NCBI GenBank assembly: GCA_963764685.1
Contig: CAVXTT010000017.1
Location: forward strand, 186,001-250,000
Direction of reading: 5' to 3'
DNA: 64,000 bases
Source of the DNA: CAVXTT01 sp963764685
GTDB taxonomy: Bacteria > Bacteroidota > Ignavibacteria > Ignavibacteriales > Ignavibacteriaceae
How positions within the stretch are numbered: the stretch's first letter is position 1; every line of letters begins with the position of its first letter. The notes beneath the pieces are model-generated. The model had not been told where the DNA came from, ran no database searches, and was given only the letters and a program-made list of their open reading frames with translations. This document shows positions 29,375-38,161 of this stretch, in pieces. Both the position numbers and the translations under genes were made by a program.

Positions 29375-31504
29375 ATGAAGCCAAGACATCTTATTATATT
29401 ATTTCTACTAATCATTGACTTGTCCCTAGCTCAAAACAGGTGGGAGAAATTAAATGGCCCTGAAGGGGGATACATCACAAGATTGTTCGCTATTGGAGAT
29501 ACTATGATTGCTGGTGTAGGAGATGATAAAGCCATGATATTTTTCTCCCTGGATAAGGGCCTGAATTGGAATAAATCTTCTTTCAAGAAGTCATTTCCAA
29601 ATCACCCAGCAACCATCAATGATTTTGTTATAGCCTCTGATGGTGCAATATTAGCTGCATATAGCAACGGATCAGTACACAAATCTTACGACTTAATTAA
29701 TTGGACTCCTTTAAGCGCTTCTTATCCAAGTATATGTTTGGCAATAGACTTAAATGGAACTCTATATTCCGGAACAGAAGGTGGAATAATTACTAGTTCA
29801 ACAGACAACGGTATTAACTGGAATACTGAATATGTAAATACTGAGCGAATTCAGGATTTTTTAGTTACTCAGGATAATATACTTTTTGCGGGAAGTCTAA
29901 GGAAAATATTAAAAAAGAAAAATAATGTCTGGAGTACAATTACATTAGATTCTTTAACTACTTTTATTAGTCTGTCTGCGGATGATCAGGGGAATATTTA
30001 TGCTCATTCTATGGAACTGCTTTATAAAAGCTCAGATAATGGAAATAGCTGGCAGCTTATTAGTAATTTACTGAATGAATTCCTAAACGATTGTACCATT
30101 AACTCGAGAAGAATAGTAGGTGCATTCACTGATGAAACTCGCTTTTTAGGTCAAAAATGGGGAATAAATTTATCGGATGATTTCGGATTGACCTGGTACC
30201 CATCAAATTATGGATTACCACCAAGGTTTTCTGCTGCTTCTACATTGATAAAATCAGATGAAAATACATACCTAGGGACAATCGCGGCGGGAATATTTAG
30301 AAGTACTGATTATGGGACGAGCTGGATTTCTAGTAATGATGGATTGACAGCGTCCCAGACAAGGGCGATCATCATTACTAATGCTGAAGTTATTTATACG
30401 GCAAACTGGAGTAGCGGCATACAAAAATCAACTGACTACGGTGAGACCTGGGAAGATAAAAATAATGGTCTATTAAATGTCTATTGTCTATCTATCGTTG
30501 AAGATGAAAATGGTGTATTATTTGCAGGTACAGAGGACGGTATCTTTAAATCCACCGATAAAGGGGAAAACTGGACTGAAACATCATCGGCCGGAAATGA
30601 AATTAGTTATCACTTATATAAGGACTCGAAGAACAGAATCTACTCTATGAATTATGGAGGGGGAATATACAGAACTATTGATGGGGGACTAAACTGGCAA
30701 AGGCTTGACCAAGGGTTTGCAACAGGCTATGTCTTTGGTTTTGATATTGACAGTATCAATAATATGTATGTCGGCACAGCATATGGATGGATCTATAAAT
30801 CTACAGATGATGGAAACAGCTGGTTTGCTGTTAGAAGCGGTCAGGGTACAAATGTAAGGGTAAGGGTGGCTCAAAATGGTTATATTTTCGCAACAAATAC
30901 GGTTGAAGGAATATTGCGGTCAACAGATAGGGGTGAAAGCTGGCACACAGTAAATAATGGTATCACCGCAAGGAATGGCAAATCACTCAAAATAAGTAAG
31001 GATGGAATAATTTTCACCTCACTAGCATCAATCAATTCTTTTTTCACGCCACCTGAGAAGTTATATGTTTCTTCAGATTATGGTGAAAGCTGGGAAAATT
31101 TTACCTCTAACTTAAACCAGCTTACAATTTATGATATTTTATTCGACAACCGGAATAATGTTTATCTTGCTACAGATGAAAGCATATGGAAAAGTAATCC
31201 GGATTCAACAACTTTAGTTTCAGATAATGTGAGTCAAGTATTTAGATATTCACTTGAGCAGAATTACCCTAATCCATTTAATCCTACTACAAAGATTAAT
31301 TATTCAATAGGTGAACAGGAATTCGTACAGCTTTCGTTATACAACATTCTTGGTGAGGAGGTTGCAAAGCTGGTTGAAGAAATTAAATCAGCGGGGAGTT
31401 ATTCAGTCAGCTTTGATGCTTCTGCTTTTCCCGGGGGAGTATATGTATACCGGCTGCAGGCAGGTGGTTATAGCTCTGCAAAGAAAATGATTTTGTTGAG
31501 ATAA
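29375..31504 (+). CDS. Secreted Asp-box propeller protein with T9SS sorting tail (copy B2)
   Basis: 709 residues: signal peptide (1-19, IILFLLIIDLSLAQ), Asp-box repeats throughout (SSDNGNSW, STDYGTSW, STDYGETW, STDKGENW, TIDGGLNW, STDDGNSW, STDRGESW, SSDYGESW), and a sorting tail identical in nearly all residues to that of B1. It aligns with B1 over its whole length, but the body is clearly diverged at both DNA and protein level. From about 31196 on the DNA becomes about 99% identical to B1. Probable surface protein; ligand unknown. Confidence 0.83.
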   Translation: MKPRHLIILFLLIIDLSLAQNRWEKLNGPEGGYITRLFAIGDTMIAGVGDDKAMIFFSLDKGLNWNKSSFKKSFPNHPATINDFVIASDGAILAAYSNGSVHKSYDLINWTPLSASYPSICLAIDLNGTLYSGTEGGIITSSTDNGINWNTEYVNTERIQDFLVTQDNILFAGSLRKILKKKNNVWSTITLDSLTTFISLSADDQGNIYAHSMELLYKSSDNGNSWQLISNLLNEFLNDCTINSRRIVGAFTDETRFLGQKWGINLSDDFGLTWYPSNYGLPPRFSAASTLIKSDENTYLGTIAAGIFRSTDYGTSWISSNDGLTASQTRAIIITNAEVIYTANWSSGIQKSTDYGETWEDKNNGLLNVYCLSIVEDENGVLFAGTEDGIFKSTDKGENWTETSSAGNEISYHLYKDSKNRIYSMNYGGGIYRTIDGGLNWQRLDQGFATGYVFGFDIDSINNMYVGTAYGWIYKSTDDGNSWFAVRSGQGTNVRVRVAQNGYIFATNTVEGILRSTDRGESWHTVNNGITARNGKSLKISKDGIIFTSLASINSFFTPPEKLYVSSDYGESWENFTSNLNQLTIYDILFDNRNNVYLATDESIWKSNPDSTTLVSDNVSQVFRYSLEQNYPNPFNPTTKINYSIGEQEFVQLSLYNILGEEVAKLVEEIKSAGSYSVSFDASAFPGGVYVYRLQAGGYSSAKKMILLR

Positions 31505-31591
31505 TACAAAAATAGTATTAGTACGATTGTTCTTAAATAATAATTTTTTTAATTCTGTAACTGTTTGTCGGAAACAAGTTAAGGGAATAGT

Positions 31592-32014
31592 ATGAAAACG
31601 TACATCTTTATTATCCTGCTCTTGTGTTTGTTCTCATCTGGTAATGCCCAGGGGGTGGTTTATTCGGCAGAAGAAGCGGACATTTTATACGGCTCTGTTG
31701 TTTTTAGTACAGACGTTCAAAGTATTCTTCTTGTGAAGTATTTTAATCAGACGGAGGGAGCTTTAATGTTCCGTATACAGGACGGTAATCTTATAATTCT
31801 TAATAACGAGCGTGTTCAGTTGTATCCTGGTACGGCTTCAGTTTCTGGGGGGGATATTTTTCGCGTATTCAGTATTACATTAATTGATCAGATCATTCAA
31901 AATGGTCAACATTCTTCAACCGTTGTGGAGTTGAGGAATAATTGGGTAATATCATTAACAAATGGAAATTATACTTTGGAATTCGGACAGGATTGTCCTC
32001 CGTACTGCCCATAG
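31592..32014 (+). CDS. Small secreted protein without sorting tail (E)
   Basis: 140 residues with a signal peptide (MKTYIFIILLLCLFSSGNAQ) and a beta-rich body; it ends in CPPYCP. It lacks the type IX tail of its neighbours. Its stop codon touches the ATG of membrane protein C2 (TAG then ATG), so E and C2 are very likely translated together. No family recognised. The last seven bases (CCCATAG) are also found before C1, where the rest of E is absent. Confidence 0.65.
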   Translation: MKTYIFIILLLCLFSSGNAQGVVYSAEEADILYGSVVFSTDVQSILLVKYFNQTEGALMFRIQDGNLIILNNERVQLYPGTASVSGGDIFRVFSITLIDQIIQNGQHSSTVVELRNNWVISLTNGNYTLEFGQDCPPYCP

Positions 32015-32584
32015 ATGGAAATAACAAACACCATAGTAATACTTAATATTATTTTCTGGATGTTCCCGATGATCCGGCAGTACAGAGAAGGCTACTTTAT
32101 TTATTTCCTGGTACTTGGATTTTCCGGTGTGCTGATTTCCCTATTGATTTATACAGCAAGGATTCACCCTATGTATACTGCCTTATGCACTTCATATTTA
32201 GCAGTGCTGGCAGTACTGTATTACAGCAGGAGACTGAAAATTGTATTAATTATTGCTGCCGCACTCATAGGGCTCCTCTTTTCAGCTTCGCCCGATAATG
32301 CAAGACTGGGAGTCTTTGTACTGCACGGGATCATACTTTATTACTTTATGAGTTTGCTGTCAAAGGATATGGCAATGACGGACAGTATAAATATTTATTT
32401 TATAATTCTAATTCTGTATGAGTCATCCATCCTGCTTAAAATATCGGCCCGCATTGTGAATGTCCATACAGGTATGTACTTCTTTTACATAACAACCGCA
32501 TTTGAGATACTGATTGCTGTATACTTTATGTTCTATAATATCAGGAACTCCCCTAAAATTAAATTAGCAGAACATTTTGCTTAA
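32015..32584 (+). CDS. Small polytopic membrane protein (copy C2)
   Basis: Near-duplicate of the protein at 27371: four differences in 189 residues (Phe-Cys to Cys-Thr near residue 57, Phe to Leu in the IIAAA helix, Asn to His near residue 159). The duplicated DNA block covers about 32008-32632 and 27364-27989. Here it is preceded directly by gene E. A role as partner or anchor for the secreted proteins is only an inference from position. Confidence 0.75.
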   Translation: MEITNTIVILNIIFWMFPMIRQYREGYFIYFLVLGFSGVLISLLIYTARIHPMYTALCTSYLAVLAVLYYSRRLKIVLIIAAALIGLLFSASPDNARLGVFVLHGIILYYFMSLLSKDMAMTDSINIYFIILILYESSILLKISARIVNVHTGMYFFYITTAFEILIAVYFMFYNIRNSPKIKLAEHFA

Positions 32585-32610
32585 AAAATTAATATAGCAG
32601 ATCAAAAAAT

Positions 32611-32624
32611 TGGTATTAATACCA
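32611..32624. promoter_or_regulatory. Perfect 14-bp palindrome, copy 3
   Basis: TGGTATTAATACCA, 26 bases after the C2 stop and 58 bases before A2. Upstream it matches copy 2; downstream it matches copy 1. Confidence 0.7.
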
Positions 32625-32682
32625 TTTACAAACGATTAACTTTTTTCTAAGTTGACTCACCTTCTTTATTAATGGAGCCTTT

Positions 32683-34221
32683 ATGAGGGTTATAGTCATT
32701 ATTATACTGATTTATTCAGTTATTCTGCCTCAAACCCAGACAGACATTCCCTGGCCCACTTTGGCTGATTCTCCCTGGCCAATGATAAAACATGATCCCC
32801 AATTGACCGGGCGATCTCCTTACAAGGGTCCTCAGACACCAACAATAGTCTGGACCGCTGATATGAAAAATGGAATTTATTCTGGTCCAGTTATTGGAGC
32901 AGATGACAATCTTTATTTCGGGTCATATTTCCAGGATCCTTTCAATGTTGGATTGTCTGATACTTTTTATTGCTTCTACCCAACGGGTGTTATGAACTGG
33001 GCATTTAAACTTGGGACCGCAAAACCTCCTCAGACCGGTATAGTAGTAGATTCTGCAGGAAATATTTATTTCGGTTCCATGGATCAGTTTTTTTATGCCT
33101 TAAAACCAGATGGGACATTAAAATGGAAATACAGTACAGATGCATTGATAGGTGAGCGTGCTATCCCAAATATAGATCTTGACGGTAATTTATACATCAC
33201 AAGCTGGGATGGGTATCTTTATTCATTTACACCGGCAGGAATTCTTAACTGGAGAGTAGATTATGGCTTGTATGCACAAAGATCCCCCGCAATCTCACCT
33301 GATGGAACAACGCTATACATTGGGGCTATGGATTCCTGTCTCTATGCAATAAATCAGAATGGTACTGTAAAATGGAAATTACCTTTAGGAAATATTGAGA
33401 AAGCACCTATGGTCGATAATGAAGGTAATATTTATGTAATTCCAGATAGATCCCCACAATATTTATATTCTATATTTCCTGATGGAAATATAAGGTGGAA
33501 ATATCATCTTCAAAGTTTAGGGAATCTTGATCTTTATTCTATTCCTGTTATAGATAAAAATGGCAATATTTCATTTATAGCTTTGGATACAGAAAACTTG
33601 TACTATCGAGCGTTAATTTCAATAGATTATGAGGGTAATTTCAGATGGAGATATGAACTGGATGATGAAGAGATGGATGATTTTTGGCAACCATTAATTT
33701 GCGATAATGAAGGGACTATATATTTCGGTTCGACATTCGGTTATTCTTATTATGCTGTTTCCAGTAACGGTATATTAAAATGGAAGCTTCCTCTAGAGTT
33801 TGACTTAAAACAGGTAGATCATACAGGTGCGATCGCCAGAGATGGAACTCTATATATTGGTGTGCACGAAGGCTCATTAGCTTATGGGCATACAAAAACT
33901 CTTTATGCCATAAAAGACACCGGCAGTGTAGGTGTAGGGGATAACCGGGCTATTTTAACAGATTATTTTTTGGAGCAGAATTACCCTAATCCATTTAATC
34001 CTTCAACAACTATAAAATATTCAATCCCGGAAGCTGCATTTGTTCGTCTTTCGGTGTATAATATGCTTGGTGTGGAGATTAAGAATTTAGTTAATGAAAA
34101 ACAGAGTGCAGGAAGTTTTTCCTATATATTCGATGCCTCAGGTTTGCCAAGCGGAGTTTATTTATACAAACTGCAAACCCCGGTGCATATTGAAGTTAAA
34201 AAAATGACCCTGGTGAAATAA
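32683..34221 (+). CDS. Secreted PQQ-like beta-propeller protein with T9SS sorting tail (copy A2)
   Basis: 512 residues with the same architecture as A1: signal peptide, PQQ-like blades (DGTLKWKY, NGTVKWKL, DGNIRWKY, EGNFRWRY, NGILKWKL) and a type A sorting tail (EQNYPNPFNPSTTIKYSI). The leader and first about 40 codons are nearly identical to A1. The body is diverged, and the tail belongs to a different version (ending EVKKMTLVK rather than ARKMILLR). Last member of the array, followed by an inverted repeat array. Confidence 0.85.
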   Translation: MRVIVIIILIYSVILPQTQTDIPWPTLADSPWPMIKHDPQLTGRSPYKGPQTPTIVWTADMKNGIYSGPVIGADDNLYFGSYFQDPFNVGLSDTFYCFYPTGVMNWAFKLGTAKPPQTGIVVDSAGNIYFGSMDQFFYALKPDGTLKWKYSTDALIGERAIPNIDLDGNLYITSWDGYLYSFTPAGILNWRVDYGLYAQRSPAISPDGTTLYIGAMDSCLYAINQNGTVKWKLPLGNIEKAPMVDNEGNIYVIPDRSPQYLYSIFPDGNIRWKYHLQSLGNLDLYSIPVIDKNGNISFIALDTENLYYRALISIDYEGNFRWRYELDDEEMDDFWQPLICDNEGTIYFGSTFGYSYYAVSSNGILKWKLPLEFDLKQVDHTGAIARDGTLYIGVHEGSLAYGHTKTLYAIKDTGSVGVGDNRAILTDYFLEQNYPNPFNPSTTIKYSIPEAAFVRLSVYNMLGVEIKNLVNEKQSAGSFSYIFDASGLPSGVYLYKLQTPVHIEVKKMTLVK

Positions 34222-34240
34222 AAGAGGAATAGGACAGAAA

Positions 34241-34322
34241 CCACATTAGACACATTAGGTCACATTAGAGGAAACGTGTACGCTTTTGTTTTTTCTAATG
34301 TGCCCTTATGTGCCTTATGTGG
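34241..34322. repeat. Inverted CACATTAG array (3 + 3 units)
   Basis: CACATTAG at 34242, 34251 and 34261 faces CTAATGTG at 34295 and CTTATGTG at 34305 and 34314, with mirror-image spacings (9,10 and 10,9) around a loop of about 26 bases. It sits between convergent genes and could act as a terminator. Confidence 0.85.
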
Positions 34323-34332
34323 TTAATAGTTT

Positions 34333-34833
34333 TCAGGAATTAAATTCTGTCTTTGTTCTCTTCAACGCAAAAGAATACTGATCTATTGCCCGTGCAACTG
34401 CAAGTATGCCGTCCAGGTGATCAACTTCATGCTGCAGCAGTTCTGAAAGGCTTTCGTTCAGCTGAAGGGATTGGTCGTTCCACTCAATATCTTTGTAGTT
34501 GATCCTGCAGGTTTTGTGTCTTTTTACTTTTACCAGCAGGTCCGGGAAGCTCATACAATCATCCCACAACTCAAACATATTATTGCTTAGTTCCGAAAGT
34601 ATGGGATTTATATATACAATTGGGCTGCCGATATTCATATAAACTAATCTTTTAAAGACACCGATCTGCGGAGCTGCAATTGCACGACCTGCATTGTGCT
34701 TTGTTCTGAAATCCATAAGCGTATCGTGCATATCAATTACGACTTCCTTTATATAACGCAGCTCTTCTTTTTTTACCTCTTCGCATACTTTGTACAGAGC
34801 CGGGTTACCGAGCAGCAGAATTTCCTTTACCAT
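34333..34833 (-). CDS. def: Peptide deformylase family protein with variant motifs
   Basis: 166 residues. The three deformylase motifs are recognisable but altered: GRAIAAPQ (usual GxGLAAPQ, residues 49-56), DDCMS (usual EGCLS, with metal-ligand Cys93) and HEVDH (His135, Glu136, His139), which keeps all catalytic residues. The protein may remove formyl groups from new proteins, or act on another substrate like some divergent paralogues. It lies 2 bases downstream of a GNAT gene, and the two are probably an operon. The usual partner fmt is not here, so this may not be the main deformylase. Confidence 0.8.
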   Translation of the reverse strand: MVKEILLLGNPALYKVCEEVKKEELRYIKEVVIDMHDTLMDFRTKHNAGRAIAAPQIGVFKRLVYMNIGSPIVYINPILSELSNNMFELWDDCMSFPDLLVKVKRHKTCRINYKDIEWNDQSLQLNESLSELLQHEVDHLDGILAVARAIDQYSFALKRTKTEFNS

Positions 34834-34835
34834 AA

Positions 34836-35261
34836 TTACTTCAGTTTAATTGCAAAATGATGACTCGTAATATCCATCCTGTTATTTAAATAAAACCTGT
34901 GGGCGCCAAAACGATGAACTCCCGAATCGAGATGTACTTCATCGCAGTTATTTTCCTTTGCATATTCAATGATCCAGTTGAGAAGCTTCCCGCCGTAACC
35001 CCCCGAACGTGCATCCTCTGCAGTTACAAGATCATCAACATAAACGATCTTGCCCCAGGCAAGAAATTCTGAAATCCTTATGCCGGCAGCAGCTTTTATA
35101 TTTCCATCCTCCAGAAGAACAAGATTATAGCCGTAAAGCCGGGTCTGCCGTTTAACCCTCTCAAGAAACTCTGTCTCATCCTTAATGTGAAGCCGCAGCT
35201 GGTGCATTACAGGAAAACAGCTGAGAATTTCCGGATCATTATCTGCAATTTTAATTCTCAT
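34836..35261 (-). CDS. GNAT-family N-acetyltransferase
   Basis: A 141-residue single-domain acetyltransferase. The acetyl-CoA loop is seen in ARSGGYGGKLLNWII, preceded by the beta strand VYVDDLVT and followed by VHLDSGVHRFGAHRFYLNN. The substrate is unknown. It is directly upstream of the deformylase-like gene. Confidence 0.85.
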   Translation of the reverse strand: MRIKIADNDPEILSCFPVMHQLRLHIKDETEFLERVKRQTRLYGYNLVLLEDGNIKAAAGIRISEFLAWGKIVYVDDLVTAEDARSGGYGGKLLNWIIEYAKENNCDEVHLDSGVHRFGAHRFYLNNRMDITSHHFAIKLK

Positions 35262-35351
35262 ATCTTTTTAATAGATTATTAAATTAAAGATTAAAACTTT
35301 CCCCGGTCAATATAAATTCTATCCGGTTAAATTAAAAAGGAGCTTTCGGGA

Positions 35352-35888
35352 ATGCTTAGTGTAAAATTTTATGGTCTGATCTTATTAGCAATTTTGTTCT
35401 TATCCGGGGTGCAAGCGCAGGAGCAGAAAAAGCCAAGGATTAGTCCCAAAGCCGGTGTAATGCAGATAATCGGGTTGACCGAGGTAAATATTTCCTACAG
35501 CCGTCCGGGCGTAAAGGGAAGATCTATCTGGGGAGGTCTGGTGCCTTATGGCAAAGTATGGCGTGCAGGTGCAGATGAGGCTACAAAATTTACATTCTCA
35601 TCGGATGTAATGATCGAGGGGAAAAAATTGACCAAAGGATCCTATAGTTTTTTTACTATACCTCAGAAAGGGGAATGGATAATAATTTTTAATAAAGTTG
35701 CAGATCAGTGGGGAGCATTTGAATATAATGAAGCGGAAGATCAATTTCGGTTTACTGTAAAACCCGAAACCGTACCATTACCAGGAATGGCTGAGTTATA
35801 CATTTTCGGAGATGAAAACAAATTCTGCTGTAATTAAGTTTGAATCTGGGAGAAGCTGAGGGTATCGTTTAAGGTGGAGACGAAATAG
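35352..35888 (+). CDS. DUF2911 secreted protein, end frameshifted
   Basis: Signal peptide (1-23, ending VQAQ) and a DUF2911 domain (KPRISPKAGVMQIIGLTEV, SYSRPGVKGRSIWGGLVPYG, WRAGADEATKFTFSSDV). The first frame ends at 35837. Two shifts near 35820 and 35852 restore the family's usual final strands (NSAVIKFEWEKLRVSFKVET) with a stop at 35886-35888. The domain is common in Bacteroidota and has no known function. Confidence 0.75.
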
Positions 35889-35928
35889 TAACAAGTCAAT
35901 ACGCCTGAATAAATAACCCGCAATAAAA

Positions 35929-36106
35929 AACTCCGTTAGGAGTTTCATATCTGTAGAAATGAATACTCCACCTAATCTAAAACTCCGTCAGGAGTTTCAT
36001 TCCTGTTAATTTGATCATTGATGCCAATAATGGAATGCAACTCCTAACGGAGTTGAGAATATTGCGGGGTGATGATTTTCTACAGATATATAACTCCTAC
36101 GGAGTT
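35929..36106. repeat. Four palindromes of the AACTCCGTTAGGAGTT family
   Basis: AACTCCGTTAGGAGTT at 35929-35944, AACTCCGTCAGGAGTT at 35981-35996, AACTCCTAACGGAGTT at 36039-36054 and AACTCCTACGGAGTT at 36092-36106. The first two point one way and the last two the other. The outer pair extends with ATATCTGTAGAAA / TTTCTACAGATAT-type flanks, so the whole 180 bases is a larger inverted repeat. It fills the 35889-36229 gap. Confidence 0.9.
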
Positions 36107-36149
36107 AATAATATTAAAGGCCAGGAATTAATTCTACAGATTAAATAGC

Positions 36150-36171
36150 GGAACGATCAATGAGCGTTTCC
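36150..36171. repeat. Imperfect copy of the GGAACGATC palindrome
   Basis: GGAACGATCAATGAGCGTTTCC. It resembles the perfect palindrome at 47167-47187 (GGAACGATC-ATG-GATCGTTCC), suggesting a second dispersed element family. Confidence 0.5.
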
Positions 36172-36229
36172 TACCCTGTAATCCCTGCAAGGTAAAGCAC
36201 TAAAGCTTTTCTGGTACTATGATAAGAAT

Positions 36230-37582
36230 TTATTTCCCGTTCCTTATTATCTCCAGCAGTTCTTTTGTTTTTTCTTCCATAAGCGTAATATCGTTTCGGC
36301 TTTCAACATTAAGTCTGAGGATCGGTTCAGTATTCGACATCCTTACATTGAAACGCCACTTGTCGTATTCAACGCTTAACCCGTCGAGATAATCTTTTTT
36401 CCCGTCCGAGTATTTCTGTTCAATCTGCTTTATCTTTTCAGCGGGGTTACTGATTGTGGAATTTACTTCACCGGAACAGGGGTAAGCGGCAATCATTTCC
36501 TCAACCAGGTGAGAAAAAGGTTTATTTTCTTCAGATAAAAGCTGAAGAATCAGCACGAAGGGGATCATACCGCTGTCGGAATAAGCATTATCACGGAAGT
36601 AATGATGAGCAGACATTTCGCCGCCGTAAATGGAATTCACTTCTCTCATTTTCTGTTTAATGTAAGCGTGTCCGCTCTTGGAAACAACCGGCACACCATT
36701 AAATTTCTTAACGACTTCAATGGTGTTCCATACAAGGCGGGGATCGTGAACTATTCTCTCATTCGGATGCAGCTTAAGTATCGATTTTGCGAGAAGTCCC
36801 ACGATATAATATCCTTCAATAAAATTTCCCTTTTCATCAAAGAAGAAGCAGCGGTCGTAATCGCCGTCCCAGGCAACGCCCAGATCTGCGTGATTTTTAA
36901 GAACGGCATCAATAGTGGGCTTCCGGTTCTCAATAAGAATTGGATTGGGTACGCCGTGAGGGAAATCGGAATCCGGATCATTGAATATTTTTATAATCTG
37001 TACGGGTAGATGTTTTTCCAGGGCATCGACTGCAAGTCCTGCACAGCCGTTGCCTGCATTAACAACAACCTTAAGTGGCTTTATTTTTTTGGGGTCATAG
37101 AACTTTCTCAGATTGGCAATAAATCCCCCCATAACATCCTTATGAGTAACATCTCCGGGATAATCGCTTACTTCGCCATATTCCTCTTTAAGAACCATCT
37201 GTTCAATTTCATTAAGACCCGACTCGTATCCTACAGGTACAGAATTTTTCCTGACAAACTTCATCCCGTTATATTCAGGAGGGTTATGGCTCGCGGTGAT
37301 CATAATGCCGCCGTCTGCCTCAAGTGCGGGAACAGCATAATAGACCATTTCGGTTCCGCATAATCCAATATCAATAACATTTGCCCCGGCGTGGTTTATA
37401 CCTCTTATCAATGCTTCCGAAATTGCTTCCGAAGATCGGCGGATATCGTGTCCGACAACTATTTTATCGGCTTCGATATATTTTGCATAAGCCATACCTA
37501 TTTTATAAGCAAGCTCTGCGTTTAATTCATTGGGTACTTTGCCTCTTATATCATATGCTTTAAAGGAATTTATTCTGTCCAT
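36230..37582 (-). CDS. Phosphomannomutase/phosphoglucomutase
   Basis: A 450-residue alpha-D-phosphohexomutase that interconverts the 1- and 6-phosphates of mannose or glucose for surface polysaccharide precursors. Phosphoserine loop TASHNPPEYNG with Ser98; metal loop DGDYDR (Asp239, Asp241, Asp243; the usual third residue Gly is Tyr); sugar-binding GEMSAHHYF; phosphate-binding end RMSNTEPILRLNVES. Full length. It stands alone and is read away from the zinc-ribbon gene. Confidence 0.93.
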   Translation of the reverse strand: MDRINSFKAYDIRGKVPNELNAELAYKIGMAYAKYIEADKIVVGHDIRRSSEAISEALIRGINHAGANVIDIGLCGTEMVYYAVPALEADGGIMITASHNPPEYNGMKFVRKNSVPVGYESGLNEIEQMVLKEEYGEVSDYPGDVTHKDVMGGFIANLRKFYDPKKIKPLKVVVNAGNGCAGLAVDALEKHLPVQIIKIFNDPDSDFPHGVPNPILIENRKPTIDAVLKNHADLGVAWDGDYDRCFFFDEKGNFIEGYYIVGLLAKSILKLHPNERIVHDPRLVWNTIEVVKKFNGVPVVSKSGHAYIKQKMREVNSIYGGEMSAHHYFRDNAYSDSGMIPFVLILQLLSEENKPFSHLVEEMIAAYPCSGEVNSTISNPAEKIKQIEQKYSDGKKDYLDGLSVEYDKWRFNVRMSNTEPILRLNVESRNDITLMEEKTKELLEIIRNGK

Positions 37583-37760
37583 TGGTTCTCCTGGTATACA
37601 AGAAAATTGATTAAAATTTCCTGTAATAATATCTGGATTACATTATACTCAGAAAAAAGTTATTTAGGGATCATCAATTTATAAAAATTAGTTGAGGGTT
37701 CAAGTGAACAGAAAGTTAAGGTGAATTATTTTTCATTGGACTTTTTGTTTTTAACTCATT

Positions 37761-38105
37761 ATGTTAGGTCAAATCAAAAAAAACGAGGGAACGATTATCG
37801 GAACAAAAGATACTGTTAAATGGCATTTCGCCAAGTGCAACAACTTTAAATGTAATTCGATCTTCCTGGTAAACCCGGAAGAAACACCCGGCGAACTTGG
37901 TTTTATATGTCCCGAGTGCAGCACAAAGACAACAACTTCCCACATAGTTCAATGTTCAAGCTGCAGAACAATCCTTAACTTTGTCAGGGCGGCTCCCAAC
38001 GAAGAGAAGGTGGTTTTTACGGTTCCCAAGTGTTCCCACTGTGTCGGAACAATTGAAGATGAGTGGGAAATTGAACCGCTCTATCAGCCGGACTCTTACA
38101 TTTAG
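37761..38105 (+). CDS. Multi-zinc-ribbon protein of unknown function
   Basis: 114 residues with four Cys pairs: CNNFKC (27-32), CPEC (51-54), CSSC (65-68) and CSHC (91-94), enough for two treble-clef or ribbon zinc sites. It has no signal peptide or membrane helix, so it is probably cytoplasmic. The family was not recognised. It has its own terminator. Confidence 0.7.
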   Translation: MLGQIKKNEGTIIGTKDTVKWHFAKCNNFKCNSIFLVNPEETPGELGFICPECSTKTTTSHIVQCSSCRTILNFVRAAPNEEKVVFTVPKCSHCVGTIEDEWEIEPLYQPDSYI

Positions 38106-38129
38106 ATCTTGCCAAAAGTTTTAAAAAAG

Positions 38130-38161
38130 CCGGTTCCCTGAAAAGGGGATCGGTTTTTTTT
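38130..38161 (+). terminator. Rho-independent terminator
   Basis: CCGGTTCCC-TGAAAA-GGGGATCGG stem followed by eight T, about 25 bases after the zinc-ribbon stop. Confidence 0.85.
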
